This document shows positions 35,394 to 42,299 of a DNA stretch of 42,299 nucleotides, in pieces. The DNA comes from Actinomycetota bacterium (GTDB lineage: Bacteria; Actinomycetota; Thermoleophilia; Miltoncostaeales; Miltoncostaeaceae). How positions within the stretch are numbered: the stretch's first letter is position 1; every line of letters starts with the position of its first letter. The notes beneath the pieces were generated by a model, which did not search any database, had not been told where the DNA came from, and saw only the letters and a program-made list of their open reading frames with translations. The stretch covers positions 1 to 42,299 of the forward strand of contig CAUJCX010000001.1 of assembly GCA_963169235.1 (NCBI GenBank), in the 5' to 3' direction. Both the position numbers and the translations under genes were made by a program.

Positions 35394-37189
35394 GCCGGGG
35401 CGGCACGTCGTTCCAGTTCGTCGCCGAGATGGTGGGGGCGGGGCGGGGCGCCGCCGCCCAGGCGGCGTTCGCGCCCGGCGAGCCGGTGGCGCTGTCGGGC
35501 AAGCAACGGGGCGACGCCCGGGTGGGCGACCTGGTGATGGTGACGGTGAAGGGCCGGCAGGGACGGGTGGTGGAGGTGTTCGGGCCCGCCCGTTCGCCCG
35601 CCGTCGTGATGCGGGCCCTGCTGGCCGACGCGGGCAAGGGGTGGGGCCTTCCCCGCAAGGTCGACGCGGCCGCGGCGGCCATCGTCGATACCGACCCCCT
35701 GTCCGACCCCGAGCGCCGCGACCTCACCGCGCAGGCCGTCGTCACCATCGACCCGGAGGGCGCGAAGGATCACGACGACGCCATCGCGGCCCAGATCGAG
35801 GGCGACGACGTGCGCCTTTGGGTGCACATCGCCGACGTCACCCACTACGTCACGCCCGGCGACCCGGTGGACGTGGAGGCCCAGCGCCGCGGGTGCTCGG
35901 TGTACCTGCCGGGCACCGTCGACCCCATGCTGCCCACGCGGCTGTCCAACGACCTGTGCAGCCTGCGCCCGGGCGTGGTGCGCCGGGTGGTGACGGCCGA
36001 GATGGTGGTGGCCCGCGATGGATCCGTGAGCGGCGAGCGGTTCTACCGCTCGGCCATCCGGTCGGAGTGTCGCCTGACCTACCCCGACGTCGACCGCTAC
36101 ATCGACGGGGAGCCGCTGCCCGCCGAGGGCCTGGCCGGCACGGTGGACGCGGCCCGCGAGGCGGCCCGGCGGCTGCGGGCGCGGCGCGACGGCAAGGGCG
36201 GCCTCACCGTCGGGGCGGGCGAGCCCCAGTTCGTGCTGGCGCCCGACGGCGTCACCGACGTGCACATCGAGCATCAGACCGAGTCGCACCGCATCGTCGA
36301 GGACTGCATGGTGGCGGCCAACGAGGCGGTGGCGCGGCACCTGATCGCGAAGGGCGTGCCGGCCCTCTTCCGCCATCACCCCGACCCCGATCAGGCCCGG
36401 GTGGAGCGCCTGTACGAGCGGCTGGCGGCCCTCGACGTGTCCACCCCCGCGCTGCCCGAGCACGAGATGGGCCCGGCGGAGTGCCGGGCGGCGGTGACGG
36501 CGGCCGGCGACGCCGTGGCCCGGCACGTCGCGGCCCTGGGCGCGCGCGGCGACCATCGCGCGGGCGCGGGCCTCTGGACGCTGGTGCTGCGCGCCCTGGC
36601 GCAGGCGTTCTACACGCCCCTTCACGTCACCCACTCGGGCCTGGCGAGCCCCGCGTACTGCCACTTCACGTCGCCTATCCGCCGCTACCCCGACGTGGTG
36701 GTGCACCGCGCCCTCCTGCACTCCCTGGGCGCTGACGTGGCCCTGGCCGGCCGCGACGAGCTGGAGGTGGTGGGGCAGGAGTCGTCCGACCGCGAGCGCG
36801 ACGCGGCCGCCCTCGAGCGTCGCGGTGATCGGGTGTGCGCCGCCATGTACGTCACGCGCCTGGTGCGCGAGGACGCGCAGCGGGTGTTCTCGGGTGAGGT
36901 GACTGGGGTGCTGCCGGGCGGCGTGTTCGTGTCGTTCGGGCCGGCCCTGGAGGGGTTCCTGCCCGCCCGCCGCATCAGCGACGAGACGCTGGTGCTGGAC
37001 GCCCTGGAGGTGGCCCTGCTGGGCGAGCGCTCCGAGCGCGGCCTGCGCCTGGGCGACGCGGTCGACGTGCGGGTACACGACACGGAGCCCCTGCGCGGGC
37101 GGGTGTCGCTGGTGTGGGTGAACGAGGCGGCGCCCCGGGTGGTGGGCGTCTCCCGGGCGCGGCGGCGGACGGTGAGCCGGCGCAGGTAG
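35390..37189 (+). CDS. rnr: RNase II/R-family exoribonuclease (short form)
   Basis: A 599-residue 3'-5' exoribonuclease. The catalytic core carries IDPEGAKDHDDAI with the four metal-binding aspartates (121, 127, 129, 130), HIADVTHYV, YLPGTVDPMLPTRLSNDLCS, HRIVEDCMVAANEAV and FTSPIRRYPD. An S1 RNA-binding domain (about 500-580, GVLPGGVFVSFGPALEGFLP) and a short Arg-rich tail follow. It is shorter than typical RNase R (700-800 residues): the N-terminal HTH is absent and the cold-shock region is reduced to about 100 residues. Structured-RNA decay and tmRNA-linked turnover are the known roles of the family. No smpB or ssrA follows. Translation is coupled to ctpA. Confidence 0.92.
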   Translation: MSRGGTSFQFVAEMVGAGRGAAAQAAFAPGEPVALSGKQRGDARVGDLVMVTVKGRQGRVVEVFGPARSPAVVMRALLADAGKGWGLPRKVDAAAAAIVDTDPLSDPERRDLTAQAVVTIDPEGAKDHDDAIAAQIEGDDVRLWVHIADVTHYVTPGDPVDVEAQRRGCSVYLPGTVDPMLPTRLSNDLCSLRPGVVRRVVTAEMVVARDGSVSGERFYRSAIRSECRLTYPDVDRYIDGEPLPAEGLAGTVDAAREAARRLRARRDGKGGLTVGAGEPQFVLAPDGVTDVHIEHQTESHRIVEDCMVAANEAVARHLIAKGVPALFRHHPDPDQARVERLYERLAALDVSTPALPEHEMGPAECRAAVTAAGDAVARHVAALGARGDHRAGAGLWTLVLRALAQAFYTPLHVTHSGLASPAYCHFTSPIRRYPDVVVHRALLHSLGADVALAGRDELEVVGQESSDRERDAAALERRGDRVCAAMYVTRLVREDAQRVFSGEVTGVLPGGVFVSFGPALEGFLPARRISDETLVLDALEVALLGERSERGLRLGDAVDVRVHDTEPLRGRVSLVWVNEAAPRVVGVSRARRRTVSRRR

Positions 37190-37235
37190 CCCCGTCGGAG
37201 GGGTACGCGGCTCCCCGGCACCCCACCGGACGTTG

Positions 37236-37260
37236 CGCAAACGGGTGCGAATCCGTTGCG
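37236..37260. terminator. Imperfect hairpin between convergent rnr and a membrane protein gene
   Basis: CGC-A-AACGG (37236-37244) pairs with CCGTT-GCG (37253-37260) with one bulged A and an 8-base loop GTGCGAAT. It lies between the rnr stop (37189) and the end of the minus-strand gene (37361), so it may end both transcripts. The rest of 37190-37360 holds nothing recognisable. Confidence 0.4.
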
Positions 37261-37360
37261 AACCATGGTGTGAGTGCTTTCCGCGGGCCCTCGTCTCAGC
37301 GTCCGGCAGGCCGGTGAGGTGAGGGCCGGCCCCGACGCGCATCGTGGCCGGTGGCCGTGC

Positions 37361-37780
37361 TCACCGCTCCGTGCGCCGGTCCACGAATCGCGACAGGACG
37401 TAGAGAAAGACCCACAGGAGGACGGCGACGCCCAACGCTTCCAGGACGGCATCCCGCAGCGAAGCGTCTCCACTCCCGTAGATCCAGCAGCCCCGGATGA
37501 CGCCCATGAGGCCCGCGGCGGCGGCCACCCGCACGGCAAGCGGAGCCTCACGGAGTCGCGCGGGATTGCGGAGGGTCACGGCGATCGCGCCGGCGAAGAT
37601 CAGCGCGAAGACGACGAACCCCCAGCGGTGAACGCCGCGCGCACCGATCGCCATCGCAATTCCCACCACCACACCACAGACGCCTACGAGGGCCCATTCG
37701 CCGCGTCCGGTCTGCGCCCGCCACGACCGCCTCCTTCGGTGTCGCTCCCAGGTGAGACCCACCGCTGAGGTCAGCCTCAC
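37361..37780 (-). CDS. Small four-helix membrane protein, unrecognised
   Basis: A 139-residue protein counted from GTG 37780. It has a basic N-terminus (TWERHRRRRSWRAQTGRG), then four hydrophobic segments (about 29-47, 52-70, 82-100 and 112-131), and ends RFVDRRTER. The two halves look loosely similar in length and spacing. No family was recognised. The start is uncertain: GAGG lies only three bases before GTG 37780, and GTG codons a few residues downstream are possible. It is divergent from the large regulator gene and convergent with rnr. It could be a target of that regulator, but nothing shows it. Confidence 0.55.
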   Translation of the reverse strand: MRLTSAVGLTWERHRRRRSWRAQTGRGEWALVGVCGVVVGIAMAIGARGVHRWGFVVFALIFAGAIAVTLRNPARLREAPLAVRVAAAAGLMGVIRGCWIYGSGDASLRDAVLEALGVAVLLWVFLYVLSRFVDRRTER

Positions 37781-37985
37781 GACCTCAACGCCACGCTGCT
37801 GCTCACGGTGCGACGGCCGCCCCGACCGTCCCGCCGCCAGCTCCGACCTGCCTCCGCCGAGATGCGTTGCGTCTCGTACGGATGGCAATGGCGGCTGGTG
37901 ACGACGGCCACGGTGTCGGCGGCCATCCCTGCGTGGCACTGTAGACCCCACGTGCTCGCAGGCCCTCGAGGGGTGGGGCAACACG
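37781..37985. promoter_or_regulatory. Divergent intergenic region with an imperfect palindrome
   Basis: CGAGATGCG-T-TGCGTCTCG (37858-37876) is a 19-base imperfect palindrome with 7 of 9 symmetric positions, a possible operator between the divergent membrane-protein and regulator genes. TAGACC (37934-37939) is a weak -10 candidate for the plus-strand gene. GGGGTGGGG (37970-37978) precedes GTG 37986. No gene is visible here. Confidence 0.35.
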
Positions 37986-40900
37986 GTGCAGGACCGCTGG
38001 CCCATCGTTGCGACCAAGACCCGGATCCCCGGGCGCCCCACGCTGTGCGTCGACCGGCCCCGGGTGACCGCCCTGCTCAACGAGAACGCGCAGCGGTACC
38101 CGGTGATCACCGTCGTGGGGCCGCCCGGGTACGGCAAGACCACGGCCGTCGTCGCGTTCGCCCACCAGCGGCCGGGGCGCTGCGCGTGGCTCACCCTGGG
38201 TGAGAACGACACCACGGCGGGGCGCCTGGTGATGTACCTCGCGGCGGCGGTGGCCCCCCTCGACGCCGGCCTCAGCGCCCGCGTGTCGGGGTTCCTGTCC
38301 GACGGCCTGCCCCCCACCGATTGCGCGTCACTCCTGGCGGAGGGGCTTCCGCCGGGCAGCGTCCTCGTCCTCGACGACGTGCACGCCGTCGAGATCCGGG
38401 CCCCCGCCATCCGCATCCTTCATCGGCTCGTCGACGATCTCGCCGTCGGCTCGACGCTGGTGGTCATCAGCCGCCGGCTGATCCACCTTGACCTCACCAA
38501 GGCGGTCATCGCGGGCCGGGTGGGCCGCATCGACGAGCGTGACCTCGCCCTCGACGCCGCCGAGGTCGCAGAGGTGCTGCGTGCGCGTGGGCTCGACGCC
38601 GATCCGCTCGCGGTGATGGCGGCGTCGGGAGGCTGGGCGGCCGGCGTGGTGTCGGAGGCGATGGGCACGGGCCGGTACCCGCCCGACGCCAGCGCCGAGG
38701 ACCCGTTCTTCGCGTACCTCGGCTCCGAGGTGCTGAGCGGCATCGAGGCGCCGCTGCGCGATGCCGTGGTGTCGAGCGCGGTGCTCGACGTGGTGACCGC
38801 CCCGGGCGTCGCCGCCGTGGAGGGACTCGACGCGCGGGCCGCCCAGCGGGCCTTCGGGCGCATCGTGTCGCACCACCTGCCGGGTGTGCGCGAGGCCGAC
38901 GGGTTCCGCTACCACCCGCGCTTCCGGGAGTTCCTCCTGTCGCTGCTGGACGGGGACGATCCGGGCCGGGCGGCACGCGTGCGGGCGCGCTGCGCCCGCG
39001 CCCTCGCCGACGATGGGCACGTGGAGGAGGCCGTCGACCAGTTCCTGGCGGCCGGCCACGGGGACGAGGCCGTCCCGGCGCTGCTGCGGGCGGCGCCCAC
39101 CCTGATGCGGCGCGGCGACTGGGACAAGCTCCTGGCCTGGCTGGATGCCGTGGGGGAGACGCGCATCACGGGCGCCAGCGCGTTGCGCGGCGTCCAGATC
39201 CGGGCCCTGATGATGAGCCGGCGCCAGCAGGACGTGCCTCCCCTGGTGCAGCGGATGCGCGCCAGCGGCGAGTTCGACGCGCACCTCCGCGACGACCCCG
39301 ACGTCGCGGCCTGGGCGGTGTGGGCCCTGCACGGTGCCGGTGGCCTGCCGGAACTGCTCGGCATCGCCCCGGACGCGACCTCGTCGCGCAGGTGCCAGGC
39401 GGTGCGCTACATCCTGGAGACCCTCGCGGGGGACTCGCCGCCCCGGCCGTGGCCCGACGGCGCGTTCGACCGGGTGCAGCCGCTCCACGTCGCGCTGCAG
39501 TCGGCGGTGTACTACCGGGGGCGCTTCGCCGAGGTGGAGCAGCTCGCCGCCGCGGCGGCCACGCGGGGACCGGTCACCGCCGTGCTGGCGCGCATCTACC
39601 GCGTCGCCGCGCTCACGTTCGCGGGTGACCTCATCGAGGCCAGGCGCGAGCTCGACGCGGCCACCCCGCGCATCCGGGAGTCACGGTTCATCGAGTTCTG
39701 GCAGCAGGTCAGCGCCGAGCTGGCGTTCGAGGAGGGCGACCGGGACGCGGGGCTGCAGCTGATGCGGGACGCCCGCGCCACGTCGCGCGACCACGGCTAC
39801 CGCCTCACCGACCGCGGCGCGTTCCCCACCCTCGAGGGCAAGATGCTCGTGCGCATGGGGCGCAGCCCCGAGGCGTCGGAGGTGCTGGAGGCGGCCCGCT
39901 GGTGGTGCGCCCACCACGGGGCGCGCTGCTTCGGGGAGTGGGCTGACACGTGGTACGCGGCGGCGCTCCTGGACCTGGGCGAGGACGCGCACCGGGCCGG
40001 CGCCCTGCTGCGCGGCGCCGTCGCCTCGATGCGCGCCGCGGACCGCGTGCTGGAGCTGGTCCCGGCGCTCGTGCTCGAGGCGGAGGCGGCCTGGCGCACG
40101 GGGGACGAGGACCGCCACGACGCGGCGATGGACGACGCGTACGCCGCATCGCTGCGGCTGGGCACGCTGGTGCCGATGATCCGCACGCTCGCGCTGGTGC
40201 CGGACACGCTCGCCCGCCGCCTCGATGCGGCCACGGGCGACTCCGCCGCGCGCTGGCGGGCGGTGGCGCAGGCGCGCACCGGGCCGGGGGAGGGGGGGTC
40301 TTCGGGAACCCGGGTGCTCACCATCCGGACGATGGGCGCGGCGGTCGTGGTGGCGCCCGGAGGCGCGCAGCTGGCCGTGCCGGCGCGCGGCGTCGAGCTC
40401 GCCGCCATCCTCGCGCGTGCGGGGCCCGAGGGTGCCGAGCGCGGCGCGGTGATCGATGCCCTGGTGCGGTCCAGCGCCGACGGTGCGGCGTACCTGCGCC
40501 AGATCCTCAGCCGCCTCAGGCGAGCCCTGCCGGCCGGCGTCGATGTCGTATCGCAGGACGGGCGCCTGGCGTGGCGGCCTGCGGACGCGGTGGTCACCGA
40601 CGACCAGACGCTCGAGTCGCTCGTGACCGGGGCCCGCCGCAAGACCGGTGCCGTGCGCCGCGAGATGCTCGAGGGAGCCCTGGCGATCGCCGACGGCGGG
40701 GACTACATGCCGGGGGGAGACGCCCCGGACACCGTCGCGCGCCGGGCGGACGTCGTGCGGTACGTCGTCGAGGCCCGTCGCGCCCTGGGGCACCTGCAGC
40801 TGGCCCGTGGATGGGCCAACGATGCGGAGCACCACGCGCGGCTGGCGGTGGCCGGCGAGCCGTACGACGAGGACGGCTGGCGCCTGCTGATGCGCGCGAC

Positions 40901-41024
40901 GGCCGCGGCGCGCGGACCGTCGGCCGTGCCCCAGATCCTGCGCGAATGCGAGGGCAGGCTCGCCGAGATCGGGTTGCGGCCGTCGGCGGAGACGGTGCGG
41001 CTGGGCGAGCGCCTGCGGGGCTGA
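37986..41024 (+). CDS. Large STAND ATPase transcriptional regulator with C-terminal winged-helix/BTAD module
   Basis: A 1012-residue putative signal-integrating regulator. The N-terminal MalT-like STAND NTPase (about 1-330) starts WPIVATKTRIPGRP and has Walker A GPPGYGKTT (45-53) and Walker B VLVLDDVHAV (Asp130/131). A long alpha-helical TPR-like middle follows (about 350-750). After a Gly/Ser linker, a winged-helix-like segment begins near 776 (RVLTIRTMGAAVVVAPGG, AYLRQILSRLRRALPAG), and a BTAD-type TPR domain runs from about 850 to the end (AEHHARLAVAGEPYDEDGWR, LRECEGRLAEIGLRPSAET). This equals the LuxR/MalT architecture but with an AfsR/OmpR-type DNA-binding end instead of a C-terminal LuxR HTH. 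The ligand is unknown. The acetoacetate-decarboxylase-family gene 89 bases downstream is an obvious candidate target. Confidence 0.85.
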   Translation: MQDRWPIVATKTRIPGRPTLCVDRPRVTALLNENAQRYPVITVVGPPGYGKTTAVVAFAHQRPGRCAWLTLGENDTTAGRLVMYLAAAVAPLDAGLSARVSGFLSDGLPPTDCASLLAEGLPPGSVLVLDDVHAVEIRAPAIRILHRLVDDLAVGSTLVVISRRLIHLDLTKAVIAGRVGRIDERDLALDAAEVAEVLRARGLDADPLAVMAASGGWAAGVVSEAMGTGRYPPDASAEDPFFAYLGSEVLSGIEAPLRDAVVSSAVLDVVTAPGVAAVEGLDARAAQRAFGRIVSHHLPGVREADGFRYHPRFREFLLSLLDGDDPGRAARVRARCARALADDGHVEEAVDQFLAAGHGDEAVPALLRAAPTLMRRGDWDKLLAWLDAVGETRITGASALRGVQIRALMMSRRQQDVPPLVQRMRASGEFDAHLRDDPDVAAWAVWALHGAGGLPELLGIAPDATSSRRCQAVRYILETLAGDSPPRPWPDGAFDRVQPLHVALQSAVYYRGRFAEVEQLAAAAATRGPVTAVLARIYRVAALTFAGDLIEARRELDAATPRIRESRFIEFWQQVSAELAFEEGDRDAGLQLMRDARATSRDHGYRLTDRGAFPTLEGKMLVRMGRSPEASEVLEAARWWCAHHGARCFGEWADTWYAAALLDLGEDAHRAGALLRGAVASMRAADRVLELVPALVLEAEAAWRTGDEDRHDAAMDDAYAASLRLGTLVPMIRTLALVPDTLARRLDAATGDSAARWRAVAQARTGPGEGGSSGTRVLTIRTMGAAVVVAPGGAQLAVPARGVELAAILARAGPEGAERGAVIDALVRSSADGAAYLRQILSRLRRALPAGVDVVSQDGRLAWRPADAVVTDDQTLESLVTGARRKTGAVRREMLEGALAIADGGDYMPGGDAPDTVARRADVVRYVVEARRALGHLQLARGWANDAEHHARLAVAGEPYDEDGWRLLMRATAAARGPSAVPQILRECEGRLAEIGLRPSAETVRLGERLRG

Positions 41025-41032
41025 GGCGGCCC

Positions 41033-41070
41033 TGTCACGGGCGTGTCACGGCGACCGGCCTAGCGTGACA
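41033..41070 (+). promoter_or_regulatory. Promoter with TGTCACGG direct repeats before the ADC-family gene
   Basis: TGTCACGG occurs at 41033-41040 and at 41044-41051, an 11-base period (one helical turn). An inverted half GTGACA lies at 41065-41070, overlapping the end of the -10 candidate TAGCGT (41061-41066). A transcript from about 41073 would have a leader of about 40 bases with GAGGAG (41104-41109) before ATG 41114. The repeats sit where an activator would bind. Confidence 0.5.
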
Positions 41071-41113
41071 TCACCACCGCGGCGCCCGCCGCCGCCGAAC
41101 CCAGAGGAGTCCC

Positions 41114-41932
41114 ATGCCCGGTATCGAAGGTCGCCTCCGGCCCGATCAGTTCGGTTTCTCCATGCCGCCCGGCGACCCCCCGTTCGACAAGCCGCCGTAC
41201 TACTACCGCGGCATCGAGATGATGGCGTTCGCGTACGAGACCGACGATGACGCCGCCGCGGCGATCGTGCCGGAGGGGCTCGTCATCGCCCACTCGCCCG
41301 CCATCGCCCAGCTCATCTTCACCAACTTCCACTTCTCGACGCTGGGTGCGTACACCGAGGCCATCCTCGGCGTCAGCTGCCTGTGGGAGGGCGAGCCGGT
41401 CACGTACTGCACCAACCTGCTGGTCACCAACGAGGTCGGCCTCATCGGCGGACGCGAGCCCTACGGCTTCCCGAAGCTGTTCGGTGAGGTGGAGTGGGTC
41501 AAGGAGCACGAGATCATCTCGGCGTACGCCGAGCGGCCCAAGGGCAAGCGCATCTGCACCGGCGTCATGCGCCCGCGCGACATCCTCGCGCCCGACGACG
41601 TGGTCACGCCGCCGCTCGTGACGCTGAAGATCATCCCCAGCCCGGAGGAGAACGCCCCGCCCGAGGTGTGCGAGCTGGTGCGCACGCCCTTGGAGTTCGA
41701 GTTGATCGTCGGATCGGACGGGCGCGGCGAGGGCTTCGCCGGCCCCGGCAACGTCACGTTCGACTCCCCGTCCGCCGTCGACCCGTGGCACCGGATGCCG
41801 GTGCGGCGCATGGTCGCCAGCAGCTGGGGGCGCTACAACTTCGTGCTCCCGTACGGCGAGGTCATCAAGCGCTACGACGTCACCGAGACCGCCCAGCCGG
41901 TCGAGCCGCCTCCGGTCGCCGCCCAGGCGTGA
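41114..41932 (+). CDS. Acetoacetate decarboxylase-family protein
   Basis: A 272-residue member of the ADC superfamily. Characterised ADC converts acetoacetate to acetone and CO2 through a Schiff-base lysine. Here GREPYGFPKLFGEVEW places that lysine at Lys121. The neighbouring lysine that lowers its pKa in the clostridial enzyme (Lys116 there) is replaced by Leu122. That makes simple acetoacetate decarboxylation uncertain and fits the broader ADC-like group, which includes aldolase/dehydratase-type enzymes. Other family features: YYYRGIEMMAFAYETD, VTYCTNLLVTNEVGLIGG and PVRRMVASSWGRYNFVLPYG. GAGGAG precedes the ATG. It is monocistronic, between the regulator gene and a strong hairpin. Confidence 0.88.
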   Translation: MPGIEGRLRPDQFGFSMPPGDPPFDKPPYYYRGIEMMAFAYETDDDAAAAIVPEGLVIAHSPAIAQLIFTNFHFSTLGAYTEAILGVSCLWEGEPVTYCTNLLVTNEVGLIGGREPYGFPKLFGEVEWVKEHEIISAYAERPKGKRICTGVMRPRDILAPDDVVTPPLVTLKIIPSPEENAPPEVCELVRTPLEFELIVGSDGRGEGFAGPGNVTFDSPSAVDPWHRMPVRRMVASSWGRYNFVLPYGEVIKRYDVTETAQPVEPPPVAAQA

Positions 41933-41937
41933 CCCCC

Positions 41938-41981
41938 CGCTGTGCGGCTCCCGGTGCGCTGGCGCCGGGAGCCGCACAGCG
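41938..41981 (+). terminator. Long hairpin terminator after the ADC-family gene
   Basis: A perfect 17-bp stem: GCTGTGCGGCTCCCGG (41939-41954) with CCGGGAGCCGCACAGC (41965-41980), extended by a C-G pair at 41938/41981, and a 10-base loop. It begins six bases after the stop codon. No T-run follows. This is the longest perfect inverted repeat noticed in the window. Confidence 0.75.
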
Positions 41982-42091
41982 CGCACCCACCAGCTGCGTC
42001 GACCACCTCCCGGGCCACCTCCCCGAGCGACGGTCGCTCGCGGCCGCGTGACGGGTGGCCCGACGCGGTGCGGAGGGTTCGCGTCCTGGCG

Positions 42092-42097
42092 TACAGT
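42092..42097 (+). promoter_or_regulatory. Candidate -10 box TACAGT for the last gene
   Basis: TACAGT (42092-42097) lies 26 bases before ATG 42124, with GGAGG (42114-42118) between. This would give a short leadered mRNA. No clear -35 box. Confidence 0.4.
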
Positions 42098-42123
42098 CGG
42101 GGGACGCGACGCGGAGGCACGTG

Positions 42124-42299
42124 ATGAAGGTCGGCGCGCGGTACCTGAAGGGGCACCCCGCCGTCGCCGCGGGGGATGAGGCGGATGGCGAGCTGGTGTT
42201 CGACGAGGCCACGGGGGCGCTCGCGTTCGGCCTGCTGGTGCGCGTGAGCAGCAGCCCCACCGACCTGCGGCGCACCCCATCCGAGCGTTTCCGGCTGGA
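42124..42299 (+). CDS. Start of an unrecognised gene, truncated by the window edge
   Basis: An open frame of 58 codons from ATG 42124, running off the right edge, begins MKVGARYLKGHPAVAAGDEA and continues with GELVFDEATGALAFGLLV. GGAGG (42114-42118) at good spacing and the upstream TACAGT box support it. The GELVFDEATGALAF stretch resembles the opening strands of PH-like or GRAM-like small domains, but this is too little to name a family. Confidence 0.55.
   Translation, partial: MKVGARYLKGHPAVAAGDEADGELVFDEATGALAFGLLVRVSSSPTDLRRTPSERFRL

Noticed and set aside
37236-37263. T-arm-like sequence GGGTGCGAATCC followed by ACCA, suggesting a tRNA end or attachment site
   Set aside because: The loop has eight bases, no acceptor, D or anticodon arms can be folded upstream, and no integrase is near. 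A simple hairpin explains it.

Overview
The window reads as chromosomal DNA of a high-GC actinobacterium. GC is strongly preferred at third codon positions, GTG starts are frequent, and many genes overlap by four bases (ATGA or GTGA). Family-level features such as a three-part LCP protein, an AtpB with a leader peptide and R-rich secreted propeller proteins suggest a deep-branching lineage such as Thermoleophilia/Solirubrobacterales. That placement is inference. No rRNA, tRNA, CRISPR array, insertion sequence or prophage gene was seen. The left edge looks chimeric: about 135 bases encode, on the minus strand, the HTH of an AraC-type regulator with less GC-biased codons, and then abruptly become the middle of a WecA-type gene.

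Layout. 0.1-8.5 kb: truncated WecA-type phosphosugar transferase, then a complete F1Fo ATP synthase operon (atpI-like, atpB-E-F-H-A-G-D-C), closed by a hairpin. 8.6-12.0 kb (minus): a large secreted delta-60-repeat propeller protein. 12.1-19.9 kb: MFS exporter, M20 peptidase, then a tightly overlapping cell-surface glycan block (LCP ligase, UDP-sugar dehydrogenase, NDP-sugar pyrophosphorylase, phosphoglucose/phosphomannose isomerase). 19.9-21.2 kb: ComF-like protein and long-form hibernation factor. 21.4-23.9 kb: PiT phosphate transporter, a small membrane protein, a DUF3349 protein and a GST-like protein. 24.0-27.2 kb (minus): secreted streptogramin-lyase-like propeller and a soluble PAS-chemoreceptor.

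27.4-33.1 kb: secA-prfB and ftsE-ftsX. 33.1-34.2 kb: no intact gene, but a decayed minus-strand two-gene module (HTH antitoxin-like gene with a frameshift, plus the N-terminal stub of a nucleotidyltransferase toxin-like gene). 34.2-37.2 kb: S41 protease and a short RNase II/R enzyme. 37.4-37.8 kb (minus): small membrane protein. 38.0-41.9 kb: a 1012-residue STAND/BTAD regulator and an acetoacetate-decarboxylase-family protein whose promoter carries direct repeats. The right edge holds the start of an unrecognised gene.

How the genes work together: most of the window is housekeeping (energy, secretion, translation termination, cell division, surface polymer attachment). The parts worth a second look are the decayed toxin-antitoxin-like module, the repeat elements upstream of two genes, a recurring TANNNT box 6-8 bases before start codons that suggests leaderless mRNAs, and U-less hairpins at operon ends. 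I did not find a clearly new multi-gene system.
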